NCBI GenBank assembly: GCA_030549495.1
Contig: JAUIRK010000925.1
Span: 868,001-932,000, forward strand
Direction of reading: 5' to 3'
Source: Nectonema munidae
Taxonomy: Eukaryota; Nematomorpha; Nectonematoida; Nectonematidae
DNA: 64,000 nt
Below the pieces are notes generated by a model, which did not search any database, had not been told where the DNA came from, and worked only from the letters and a program-made list of their open reading frames with translations. Below are positions 1 to 11,302 of the stretch, in pieces (the first letter of the stretch is position 1; every line of letters begins with the position of its first letter). The translations under genes were made by a program, and so were the position numbers.

Positions 1-1250
1 ACAACCAAGGAGGCAACGTATTCAATTTTTTCAAATATATTTTAAACGAAGCAATTTATGCTTATCATTTATCAAATCTTAACTTTACACAAATTAGTAG
101 GCAATTTTTAGTTTACATATTACTTTATTTATTTTTCAATAAAGAAAATTCATGCTACTTTATACTATGTGCTAATTTTCAAGATTATATAAATTGAACA
201 AAATTTACGCGATTCTAAGTTTCATTTTTCTTTATGGTAATTTTCAAAACTGCCACAGAAAAAAATGCCTTCGAAAAATTTATATCATTTCATATTTATA
301 CACAAAATATATTTTGAGGAGAAAAACATTGAAATACCTCCAAAGAACTAACCACTATGTGTTTAGAATACAACTATGGAAACATGTAAGAAATTTAGGA
401 TTTTTGCAGACATTTTTTGAAAACTACATAAATTTTAGACTGATATAAACGAATCAAAGTGCAAAAATCGATTTTTCGACATCTATTTCAATTTGTAAAC
501 TATACATGCCCAAAGATATAAAAAACTTAACTTTTTAAAAAAAGACAAAAGTTACATTTTTATACTTCCTATAGAGCGGAGATTATGAAAAACGCCTTTT
601 TTCAGTAGCTGATACTAAAATAAATTTTTTATATTCCAATTAACACAAAAATAGTGTGCACATACTATTATATATTTCGCTTCTTCAGAGAAGCTTTATC
701 AAATTAATCGAACATTGTAAGTGTTGTCTCGGGTATCTTTGTTTCTTTGTTGTGAGGTGAGAATTTATTACTTCGTTTGTTGTGAGGTGTGAATTTGTTT
801 ATTTGTATAGTTCATGCAAGAAGCTTTCATTTGGTCGATAAACTTGGTTGAAAACACCAAAAGTTATAGGTCATAAAATAATTGACTAAAACTAAGTTTT
901 GGCAACTAGAATTGCAGTTCGTCATTTACACCTGCACATGATGACTTCCTTCTTCACACACAGCAAGGATGCATAAGTCAATGAAATTGATAAACAACGT
1001 GCATGAAAACAACCCATATACAGCGTGAGTGAGAAATCAATATTAGAAAGATATAAATTTAACACTAAAAATTTAATGAACTTTACCACTTTTTTTAGCA
1101 AAAATTGAATGTTGTGCTGCGCTAAAAAAGTTAAGTAAAAACTTTCGAAATTTTAACGTGATGTTAATTTTTTTTTCATAACACCTATGTGAAGTTTCAA
1201 AAAATTACGATCAACTTTGAGAAATCTATTGGCTTTCAAAGTTATCTAAC

Positions 1251-1394
1251 TTTAAATACTATACAGTTCGCTATTGCTTCTCGGCATAGGAAATGCCTCT
1301 GAAGCTTTGCCAAACTATCGATATTCATAGCTTGGCAAAGCTTCATAGGCATTTCCTATTTTGCGAAGCGTGCCAAAGCTATATAGTATTTAAA
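1251..1394. repeat. Fold-back inverted repeat, arms about 62 bp
   Basis: Arms 1251-1312 and 1333-1394 are reverse complements with scattered mismatches. They start at tttaaatact and contain a shared ggaaatgcctntgaagcttt block. It looks like a small fold-back MITE; I saw no clear target duplication. Confidence 0.7.
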
Positions 1395-1540
1395 ATTGAA
1401 AATTTATAATATTTCAAGCTGTTGTAACTTTTCGTGAGGTAAATGAAATTTCACCAAAATTGACATATATATATAATGAATTAGTTTGTTACGAGTTTAT
1501 ATTATATGATTACAAAGCATGTTATTTATTTTCTTTGAAC

Positions 1541-1672
1541 GCCCCCTTTTTACGTTCAGCGCCCCCCCCCCCCCCCCCCCCCCCCCCCATTAACAACCAA
1601 GCCCCATAACGCCCCCTTTTACTCATTCAACGCCCCCCAAGTGGGCGCTAGGGACCACTTTGAGAAACACTG
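1541..1672. mobile_element. hAT-type element end with C-rich subterminal region
   Basis: Read on the minus strand, the terminus is CAGTGTTTCTCAAAGTGG, the usual hAT start, followed by repeated CGCCCCC/GGGGGCG blocks and a 28-29 base homopolymer (1561-1589). Only one end is recognisable, so the element's other boundary to the left is unknown. Confidence 0.6.
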
Positions 1673-1689
1673 CTCTAGACCATATATAG

Positions 1690-3125
1690 CATTTAACCTT
1701 TCTTTTTTTCATATTTAATGATAGTTTTGTATTTCTGAGCATTTTTCAAACTTATTCATCGCACTATTAGCTATTGAAATTCTTCGTTTTATTTCTTTGT
1801 CACTCCTTCCATCGGAGGTGATTAAACTCCCTAAATATACAAACTTTCACTTGATCAATTATTTTGTCGTTGACCTTCATTTCTATCTTTGGGTTATTCT
1901 CTTTTTTAGTAACTATCATTGATTTTGTTTTCCTGAATTAATTCTTATTCCCATCGTTTCACTTTGTTTATAACCTGTCGTATGAGGTGTTGAAGTTTAT
2001 CCTTGCTGTCTGCAATTAATACAGTGTCATCTGCATACCTGATATTCTTAATGTGTCCACCTATCTTTATACCTTCACCTTCTACATTTCTCATCCCGAC
2101 TTCAGCGTAAATATTAAAAAGTTCTGGTGAAAACACCTTGCCAGACTCCTTTCTTCACATCAATCCATGATGTCATCTCCTCTCCAACTTTCACTGCTAC
2201 TTTTTGCATTTTATAAACATTTTGTATCATCTTCAAGTCTTTACCATCTATTCCAGCGTTTTCTAAAATATTAAAATGTTTTCTGTGATTCACTCTGTGA
2301 AACGTTTTCCCGTAATCAATGAAACATAAATAAACTTCTTTTTGAATTTCCATTACATTATCTATTATCCGGTTAAGAGTATATATTGCATTTATTGTTA
2401 CTGAGTCTTTAACAAATCCAAACTGTTCTTCCGCTAATTCAAACCTTATTTTATTTTTTATTCTTTCTGCTATTGCTTTCCATATAACTTTTGCAATATG
2501 ATTTATTATACTTATGGTTCTGTGTTGCTCACATTTTAGAGTTCCTTCAATTTTTGGTATCATAATCATCAGAGTTTCAAACATTTGTTTTGGCATCCTT
2601 CCATCCTCATATATTTTATTCGCTATTTCGGTGATAATGTTTACTCCCTTCTCCCCCAATGCTTCAAGTACTTCTTTCGACAATCCGTCTGTTCCTACAG
2701 CTTTATTCCATTTCATATTTCTAAGAGATTTCTGAATCCCTTCTTTTAAGAACTTTGGTCCTTGTTCTTTTGTTTCTATTACTTGATTATTATCATCATC
2801 GTCTTCTTCATCGTATAATTCTTTTATATATTCTTCCCATCTACTTTTTATATTCTTCTTTTCCATTAAAATTTTCCTATGTTTGTTCATTATAAAGTTG
2901 TTCCGATTTTTTTTTTCTGTACAACGTCTTATTAATTTTCTCATACATTTCTGTAGGATTCGTTTTTGAAAGTTCTTCAACCACTCGACATTCTTCATTC
3001 ATCCACTTTTCTTTCGCTGCAATGCATTCTTTATGAATTTTTCTGTTGTACTCTTTTTATTTCACATCATCTTTATTTTTAATTTTTCTTCTTTCCTCCA
3101 TTAAATTCAAAATTCCCTCAGTCAT
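1690..3125 (-). pseudogene. LINE fragment, reverse transcriptase, RTE-like
   Basis: The minus strand encodes much of a non-LTR reverse transcriptase. The N-terminal finger reads KAVGTDGLSKEVLEALGEKG; the palm has YLCFIDYGKTFHRV (catalytic region), then GVWQGV, then RYADDTVLIAD, and a thumb with SDGRSDKEIKRRI. The endonuclease is missing, so the copy is 5'-truncated. The reading frame shifts near 2136 between the two palm segments. The layout resembles RTE/BovB-like RTs, but clade placement is tentative. Confidence 0.75.
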
Positions 3126-3127
3126 TC

Positions 3128-3514
3128 ATGCTTTATTGCCTTTCTTTTCCGTTACAGGGATTTCCTCAATCGATTGTTGAACAGCTAGAACGAAAAAATA
3201 AGTTCGATAGTAAAAATGTCATTTATCAAATTAAATGCAACAATTGTCCAGCTTGTTATATTGGACTAACAACAGACCCACTTAGACTCCGTCTTTATAA
3301 TCATGAATATAACTTGAAAAACAAAATTTTCAATTCATTCTACGCTTTACATTTACATCATCACATCAATGATAATCCTTCTCATTCCTTTGATTTTAAA
3401 AATACAAAAATATTGGCAAATTCACAAGATCCAACACATTTACCCTTCTTAGAGTCATATTTTTCTAACAAATTTAAAGGTTGCATTAACCGTTGTGAAA
3501 ATTTTCTAAATTAG
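3128..3514 (+). pseudogene. Penelope-like element, GIY-YIG endonuclease fragment
   Basis: The protein contains NVIYQIKCNNCPACYIGLTT, then RLRLYNHEYN and a C-terminal LPFLESYFSNKFKGCINR. The VIYxIxCxxCxxxYIG pattern is the GIY-YIG nuclease with the CCHH-like insert found at the C-terminus of Penelope-like retroelements. The reverse transcriptase part is absent, and the fragment abuts the LINE piece to its left. Confidence 0.7.
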
Positions 3515-6500
3515 TACAAAGTTCTATTTTGATATAATATATACATGTTTAACATCATTTTTAAAGTTTATATCATATAATGTTATCTTTCTTTTCCACA
3601 CAATTATCTCCGTCTTTTGTCTATATAACTATATTTCACACCTAAACATTTTTCATCACCTCTTATCATTTATATAATACAAAACGCATTACTATAAAGC
3701 ATTACCACTTACACCGATTTGCCTTTTCTTTTGTTAAATGCATTCACATTGACACCCTTCTTTTTGTTTGACTTCAAACCAATTTATCACATTTTGCTTG
3801 ATAAAGGTTCATCAAGAATCTAGGTTCCAATAATTTAAGGTTAAATTCGTTCCTTTTCTCTTGCTTACATCAACCAAGCAGAAAAAGGAGTTTGTCGAAT
3901 GTATCAGTTCAAACCAGCTCGCGGGAAGCCAACTTTCATAGGTCTTTTTTCACTACGAAGCCACCCTTCCATAGACTTCTTACAGTGTTGACAACAGTGA
4001 TGAGGAGCTCAATGCTTTTCTTGACCCCCAAATGGTATTCCAAAATACTTATGGTGTGCTTCGCAAACTTTCGCTGAGGTTTGCATGGGAAATTTTTTTC
4101 TTTCCACATATTAAGCAAAAATAGTTCAGTTTACGAAGGCAGTATCTTGAAGCGTAAAATACAAATATAAATATAAGACACTTAATTAGGAGGATTTATT
4201 TTTCATCTTTTCTCTACAAAGAATGTTAAAAATAACAATTAAATTATCTCCTTTAATTAATTATACAAAATAAAATAAACACGGAAAAGTAAATATATTA
4301 GTATATAATATATAATATACTATATAAATAATTTTATGGGTGGTATAAATATTCTTTCTGTTTACATAAATTTGGATTGTGTTCTTTAATAAAAAATGAT
4401 TCTAATATATCTAATTGCCTCATATTAATACATCTTTTTATAATGGTGAAATTTTATTATATAAATTCCTACATACTTCATTAGAGAGCTAATGTTTGCC
4501 TATAGATATAATTTGTAATTATAATTCGAGTCAAAACCATGAGAAGAGGACTCGAGGGAGAGAACGAAATTTAAAGAGTCTATCAAGTGTATCTATAAAT
4601 ATAACGTTATGCATAAGTGCAATAGGCAAAGTCCATAATAAATACATTTTATTGAAGGTCAAATCAAAAGTCTTATAAAAAAAGTGTATTGGATCCAGCC
4701 CGAGTAGACACCATTAATAAAGTTTAGTATTTATTGATAGAAAAATTATTAAGAAAAAATAATATTTTGAATTTATTTTTGCAAAAAGTGTAACAAAACA
4801 AGGAGCTAAAAATATGATTTAAAATAAATAACATCTTGAATGAGAAAAGACATATATTGCAAAATAATAGGTTGAGTGTTTTATATCACAAAACAGCCAT
4901 TTGACAGGGTTCGATGTTTCTTCATCCCATGACTTTTTTTTCAGAATGAACAAAATTGAGAAATATTTCTAAGGAATAACGTTGCGCACAAGGAGAAAAC
5001 AAAGAAGACGGGCGAGTCATAGGTAAAAACTGGGTTCCACATTACTCTCTACAACTTTGTTTCCTAAAACCATAAGACATCATAAGATATGAGTTCATGC
5101 ATCAAGTAGTTATATTATTTATCTTAGAAGCTCCCTTTTTATTATAGCAAGAATACTCTCCAATGATTGGCTCATATGGAATCGTAACCAGGTCAACTGG
5201 ATACTCCAACCGTTTCAATATGATACAGAATAAATGAAGAAGTTTCTTATTAAATTACGCGATTTAGGATGAATTGTGTCGCTATATAGAAATTAAAGAG
5301 AGTTAAACGCGGCTCACAAAATCCAGTCCAATTTTGATATTTAGTTTACTCGAAGCAAATATAGATGAAAACTGAACATGTGAAGTGTTGGATAAAACAG
5401 CAGCTCTGAGCAAATTTACAGCGAGCAAATTTACAGGGAGCAAATAGAGAGAGAAAGAGAGCAAAATTCAAGGTCAATCGCTAAAAGTTGCAAGTCTTAT
5501 CTCCCCAAAAATGAAAGCATAACCACAGAAAGGACGAGCATCGAATGTGGAGGAAAATTAATTATTAATATTATTAGACTTGTTAGGTGTAAATAAATGT
5601 GAGGGTTTATACACATGAAAGGAGAACACAAAAGGGACTATAATTGAGTTCGTTTTTATCCCCGAGGAATAAAAGATATTAAATAAAAATACCAGAATAA
5701 TAGTTAAATATCTTTAATAAAAAGGCCATCATCTAATGGGAATTTCTAACGACGCCGTTACCTCGGAGCTAGAAGATCCCTTTTCTGAGGAATTAAAAAG
5801 TGCCTCACTTTTTATGAATTTCAGGTGAGGGGGTCTTTTTTTGTGGTTAGTCTTTTTTTTAGTTTCTTTATTTTTCTGTAAAGGTCTCAAATATCCAACT
5901 TTCTCTCCTTCTTTGCCTTTATCTTCCATTTCTTTGCACGATTCATGGAATTCATTCAGTCTGAAGATGTCAGGAAGGGATCCCGTTATACTGAATCTAA
6001 AATTGGAAAAGTTAGTAATGCAACAATACATTTTCAAAGAGCTGATACTAAAATGTAGAAAGACGGGACTGCTTCTTAATTTTATAGTAATATGGTGTAG
6101 TAATGGCTCCGTGTGATTTTATCGTGAAGTATTTTGATGGCTATTGAATATTTACTAATTCAGCAATTTTTCTCAGCATATTCATACTATTTTTATTTTA
6201 ATTCTATTCAAATTACAAAATGGAGTGTGGCCGCTTGAAATCCTCAAAGGCCTTTATTTGCTCATCTTTCCCACAAGATTCTTTCAATGTGAGCGGAAAG
6301 AACACAAATGGGCTCACTTTTGTAAAATCATTTAAATTTGAAATCATTGAATAGATTTGTTCTATGTGGTGGGGATAGACCAATAGTTGCTTTAAAAAAT
6401 ATTTGCCGTTATATTATAATATAAAGTTGACAATGACATCAATTTTTGCTTACATTTATACACACTAACATTAGCTAGACCTATCAATTTTTGAGAGAAG

Positions 6501-6703
6501 AAGGAAGGCTCCTTCACGAGAAAATATGTCGTTCTAAGAAACTTTTCAAATGATCTGAAATTTAGTAGACACGCTCTCTAAGGCATCTCCGTTCTGAATT
6601 ATCGAATTTTCAGAAACGTATCTATTCTGAACCCATGATTTTCAGCAACAATATGCCGAGCTATTTTTCTGTAAAGTATCAAAATGACTTGATATTTGAG
6701 TCA
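3515..6703. other. AT-rich spacer with no recognised gene
   Basis: I see no supported coding sequence. There is a short run of gagcaaattta-type tandem repeats near 5405-5465 and AT dinucleotide-rich stretches near 4300. An open frame at 5729-6037 (minus) is Lys/Glu-rich, and I do not recognise it. Confidence 0.5.
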
Positions 6704-7343
6704 TTAACCTTCGCAGGACACACGATTTTACTGTTACACGAAGGACACAGTAATGGAGAAAAAAGCCCATACGCTTTTTCATATAGAATATACTATTTAC
6801 AAAACTATTAACATTTGAATGATGAATTATGACATATTTCAACTCTATTATTTACGAGGGGTAGGGGGTTTTCAAGACCTCCTCTTGTTCTATAACTCAA
6901 ATTAAATTCAAATCATTGCATTATTCCACTTGATTTTCTTGACTGTTCCTGAAACATCTAGAAGCGTATCTTTACTTTTTTTTGAAATTTTTTTGATACA
7001 TTTTTATTATAAATTGTAGGTTATTGACGGGGGGGGGGTTTCACCTCTCCCCTTTTTTTTATAAATATTTCTTATGGTTCAATGACCTTTCAGCACCTTT
7101 TTCTATCCATTCTGTTTTTGTTTTGTTATGTACAATAGCATTTTTATAGAATTTTTAATAAACTATTCTTCTTCATTACTTTTATATCCTATCAAAATCA
7201 AAATTTAAAAATTTTATTTGAAAAATTTATAAAAATTCAATCTTGAACAAAAGAATAGTTTTTGCTCCAAATTTATAGTTTCAAAATATGTATGTTATAT
7301 GTGTGTCAGTGTATTATATATATACTAGCTTAGCTAGTTTGTA

Positions 7344-7578
<235 letters not shown>

Positions 7579-7865
7579 TCTCTTTATAATACGTTATCCC
7601 ATATTTTTTCTCTCTTTCTCTACTTTCCTATCAGGTTACGTAAAATATCGAAACCAATAAATGCAAGTTGTTTATCTTTTTTCCATCTTCATTCTGTGCA
7701 CATTCTTATAATTGATTTTTTTCTTCATCTGTGATATTTTCTGACCGTAATCTTCGCATGAATTCAATGTTTATCATTTATTGATGAAAGCTTATCTATG
7801 CATTGATCCATAACTTTTACCAACAATTTGTTGTTGAATAATTTTCTCTATTGTTCTTATTTCGC

Positions 7866-9644
7866 ATGGAATTTTTATCATCATCATCATCACCTCTGAC
7901 AACAAGTTCTTCTGAAGAAAATGAATCATTTTCATCAATTTCAGATTCTGAAGCATCTGATATTTATACAGGTGGGAGTAATCTAGAAGCAGTGGAATTA
8001 GAAGAAGTATTTGACGCCGAAGATATTTCTCTTAAAGCTCCAGATGGAACACAGTTCTTCTGGGAGCCTCAACAATCTTCAAGAGGTAGATCTCAAGCTA
8101 GAAACTGTAGAGATATCTCTTCACGTCCATATGGACCTTCTGATGATGCAAAAAACTTGAAGGAAATTGATAAAATTTTTGATTTGTTTTTTGACCCTCC
8201 TTTGGTTTCTCATATATACGAGATGACTCACAAAAAAGCAGATGATAATTACAAGTAAGTTTATTTTTCTATAAATCTTTATGTGAGATATAAGAAACTC
8301 TATGATTCTAGGAAAGAGTCCCCTAAGTGGTTGGATTTGAAAGCGTGTCATGAAAAGTTTGTTATAAGCGATTTGCTTGCCTATTTTGGTTGTCTAATTT
8401 TTTTGGGATAATCAAAAGACCAAAGAATTGCGACTAAAGCCCTTTTTTCCAATGATGGAGATCCTTTCTTACGTGCTGCACTCGGCAGAAGGATGTTCCA
8501 ATTCATCAAAATTTTTATACGCTTTGACGATGCCGCCACTAGAGAGCCTTCAGACAAACTAGCAGCCATTAGGCGTATTCATAATAACTTTTTTGAAAAA
8601 TGCCATAAATTTTGGACACCACTTGATGCTGTAACTATAGACGAGCAATTAGTGAAATTTCGTGGCGGGTGTTCTCTAAAAGTGTACGACCCTAAAAAGC
8701 CGGGCCATTATGGCTTAAAGTTCTACCATCTTAATGATTCTAACACATTTTATGTTATGAAGCCCGAAATTTATGTTTCAGGATTAATTGATCGGGAATA
8801 TTTTTCAAGTCTAGAAATCTGTAAGCGTCTAGTAGAAAGTAGCAATCTCCCATCAGGGTGTGGTATTTATCTTGACAGATTTTTTACATCTCATGCTTTA
8901 GCGGAGTGGGCTCTTTCCAAAAATTTGACAATTTGTGGGACAGTAAATCCTATACGTAGATTTGTTCCGTATATTTTAAAACCTAAATTTTTACGCACGT
9001 TAAATTTAAGTGAAACTGAGAGCAAAATTGTATATTCCAATATTTCATCACTTTGTGTTTATATACCTGAAAAGCATGCTAGAAAGAATTTTAAAGCAGT
9101 TTATGTCTTATCTACGCAGCATAGTAGAAGTGTTACTATCACATCAAATAAAAGAAAACCCGAAAGCCTAATTTCCTATAATAAATACAAAAGTGGGGTG
9201 GATTGTTTTAATCGAATGGCCAGAGATTTTACTAGTTATAAGACAAGTAGGCGATGGACAGTTGCCGCATTTTCTAATTATTTAGATATAGCTGCCTACA
9301 ACACATGGATTATCTACAAGCACAACTGCCCTAACGATGCGTTGCCCATTCGCCATGGAGGGAGAAAATTTTTTTTAAAAATTTTATCAAAAAATTTAGG
9401 TTATAATTCTATGAGAACTAGGGCTAACATAAGTCAGATTTCAAGACCCATCAAAAACCTTCTTTTTTACTATGGTTTTTCTCCGCAAATTGACACGGCG
9501 GAAAGTAGTTCGGGCAGGGGATACTGTTCAATTCAAGAATGCAGACCTAGAACACGAGGCACAAGGAGGTGTTCAAATTGTAAAAAATTTATGTGCAAAA
9601 AACACACCTTATCCATTTGTTCTTTTTGCCATTCTAATTTGTGA
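7866..9644 (+). pseudogene. piggyBac transposase, intron-bearing, one premature stop
   Basis: Exon 1 is 7866-8254, and exon 2 is 8312-9644. The 57-bp gap is a canonical gtaagt...ctag intron whose first codon would otherwise be a stop. Joined, it encodes about 573 residues, close to the 594 of the cabbage looper enzyme. The three catalytic aspartates are visible in VTIDEQLVKFRG, GIYLDRFFTS and SGVDCFNRM. A C-terminal cysteine-rich domain (CSNCKKFMCKKH, CSFC) is intact, and the N-terminus is Ser/Glu-rich. An in-frame TAA at 8409-8411 (after LIFLG) interrupts exon 2, the only break I see. A polyadenylation signal follows at about 9720. Confidence 0.92.
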
Positions 9645-9777
9645 TTTTGCTAATTTTTTATCATGTTCAACATATAATTATAATGCTTTATTTTTTTGTA
9701 TAACCCTTGATATTTTATGAAATAAATTTCAAATTGTTTATAAATAGGTTTTTTGATATTTTGAATTTTTTATGTTC

Positions 9778-10032
9778 AATTAAAATAAAATTCAAAAAGT
9801 AATATAATTTATTGGGCACAGGATTTAAAACGGTGAATTTTTGCCGACAGTCGGCTTTATCAAACCACTATACTAATGAGTAGGCTAGAAGTTGAAAATT
9901 GGAAGGATTAGCGAAGAAGAGTTCTTCTGCTCATTAGTATAGTGGTTTGATAAAGCCGACTGTCGGCGAAAATTCACCGTTTTAAATCCTGTGCCCAATA
10001 AATTATATTACTTTTTGAATTTTATTTTAATT
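9778..10032. repeat. Large palindrome, two 103-bp arms, inside the piggyBac
   Basis: Arms 9778-9880 and 9930-10032 are reverse complements with a single mismatch (near 9841/9968), separated by a 49-bp spacer. It lies just after the transposase polyadenylation region and before the right end. Such near-perfect arms indicate recent origin or gene conversion between arms. Confidence 0.9.
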
Positions 10033-10853
10033 TTCCTTTAATTTATGGGTCAACTTCAGCATCAGATTTACATTTTATGTTCAATTTTAGGCGCTTTATT
10101 TTCAAAATTATTGCTTTATAAGATCTAAAATTTACTTATTCTATAAAATTTTTTCAGTTCTAAAATTTTTTAGCTACAAAAAACAGCCAAAAAGTTTTTT
10201 TAGATAAATATTTTAAAGTTTTTTTTGCTAAAGATGGCGTTAAAAAATTTTTTTTTATTTTTTTTTTTATGAAATTCAGAAGATAACCTAATAATTATAT
10301 TCTACAGATTTCCACTCCTTATGCATAAAAAATTTCTTTCATGTTTTTTTAAAACTCAATTTTCGAAAATTTTCTCTTAAGGTCATGAAAACCGCAAAAA
10401 ATTAGAGTCTGTAAAGAACAGTATATTTTTGATATTGGCACCAATTTATACTCCAGAGAATAACGTAAATTTACATACTATTTTTTTGATATGTTATATA
10501 TTAAATATTATATCAAAAACAGCATTGAAAATGCTGAATGGAGTAAAAAGCCCGTGTGTGTCCTGCGAAGGTTAAGGTTAGATAATAACATTTGTAAAAC
10601 ATTTTTTCAAAAACTGAAAATTTTAATTTCGTATATTCGAATAAAGCTCTTCTTTGTTGGAGGAGTCAACAAAATTAAAGTTTTAGTTTTTGAAAATATA
10701 TTTAAAAAAACATTATCTAGCCCTAAACATAAGACTAAAAAATCTAGATTTTTTGCAAATATATTTAGAAAATGACATAAACTAACACTAACCCTAAAAA
10801 ATATCTGATTCTTAACAGACTTCGATTTAAAATATACTGTTATGCCCTTTTAA

Positions 10854-11298
10854 CCCTATTAGTGCTGGGCAAAATTTGTCCGCTCAAGTGCTAGGGGGGG
10901 GGGGGGGGGGGGAATTGCTCCGTGTTTGATTTGAAATAATAAAAAAAATAAAAAAAGTGCTGAGGGATTATTGAAAAAATTAAATATATAAAGTATTATG
11001 CGTTCCAAACTGTATATAATTATAAATTTTCAGGGTATTTTATAATATAGATCCTAAGTTATAAGGTTAAGTACAGATAATGTCAAAATTTTGCTGTAAA
11101 ATTTTAATTTTTGATTTTGATTGACAGTTTTGGACATGAAGGGGTCATTCAACTACCATGAAAATGGTTTCAAAAGATGCAGCTAGCGATTTTAGGAAAA
11201 GTCACAAAATTTGAAGGGATATGATTCAGCCAATTTTCTACAATTAATTTTTTAGTCAAGGGGGGGCATTAAGTTTTACGCCCCCAGCACTAATAGGG
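10854..11298. mobile_element. Non-autonomous TTAA-type MITE
   Basis: The left end CCCTATTAGTGCTGGG is preceded by TTAA (10850-10853). The right end is its reverse complement, followed by TGAA, one change from TTAA. The 445-bp body is non-coding and has a G-run (about 10896-10912). Ends plus TTAA suggest a piggyBac-superfamily MITE, but the ends differ from those of the neighbouring full element. Confidence 0.75.
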
Positions 11299-11302
11299 TG
11301 AA

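Noticed and set aside
5729-6037. 102-residue Lys/Glu-rich minus frame as a gene
   Set aside because: Not recognised, no splice context or neighbours, and overlaps an equal-quality frame on the other strand.
10780-10800. Telomeric repeat (ccctaa-like words, also near 51495 and 52398)
   Set aside because: Only one to three units each, no array.
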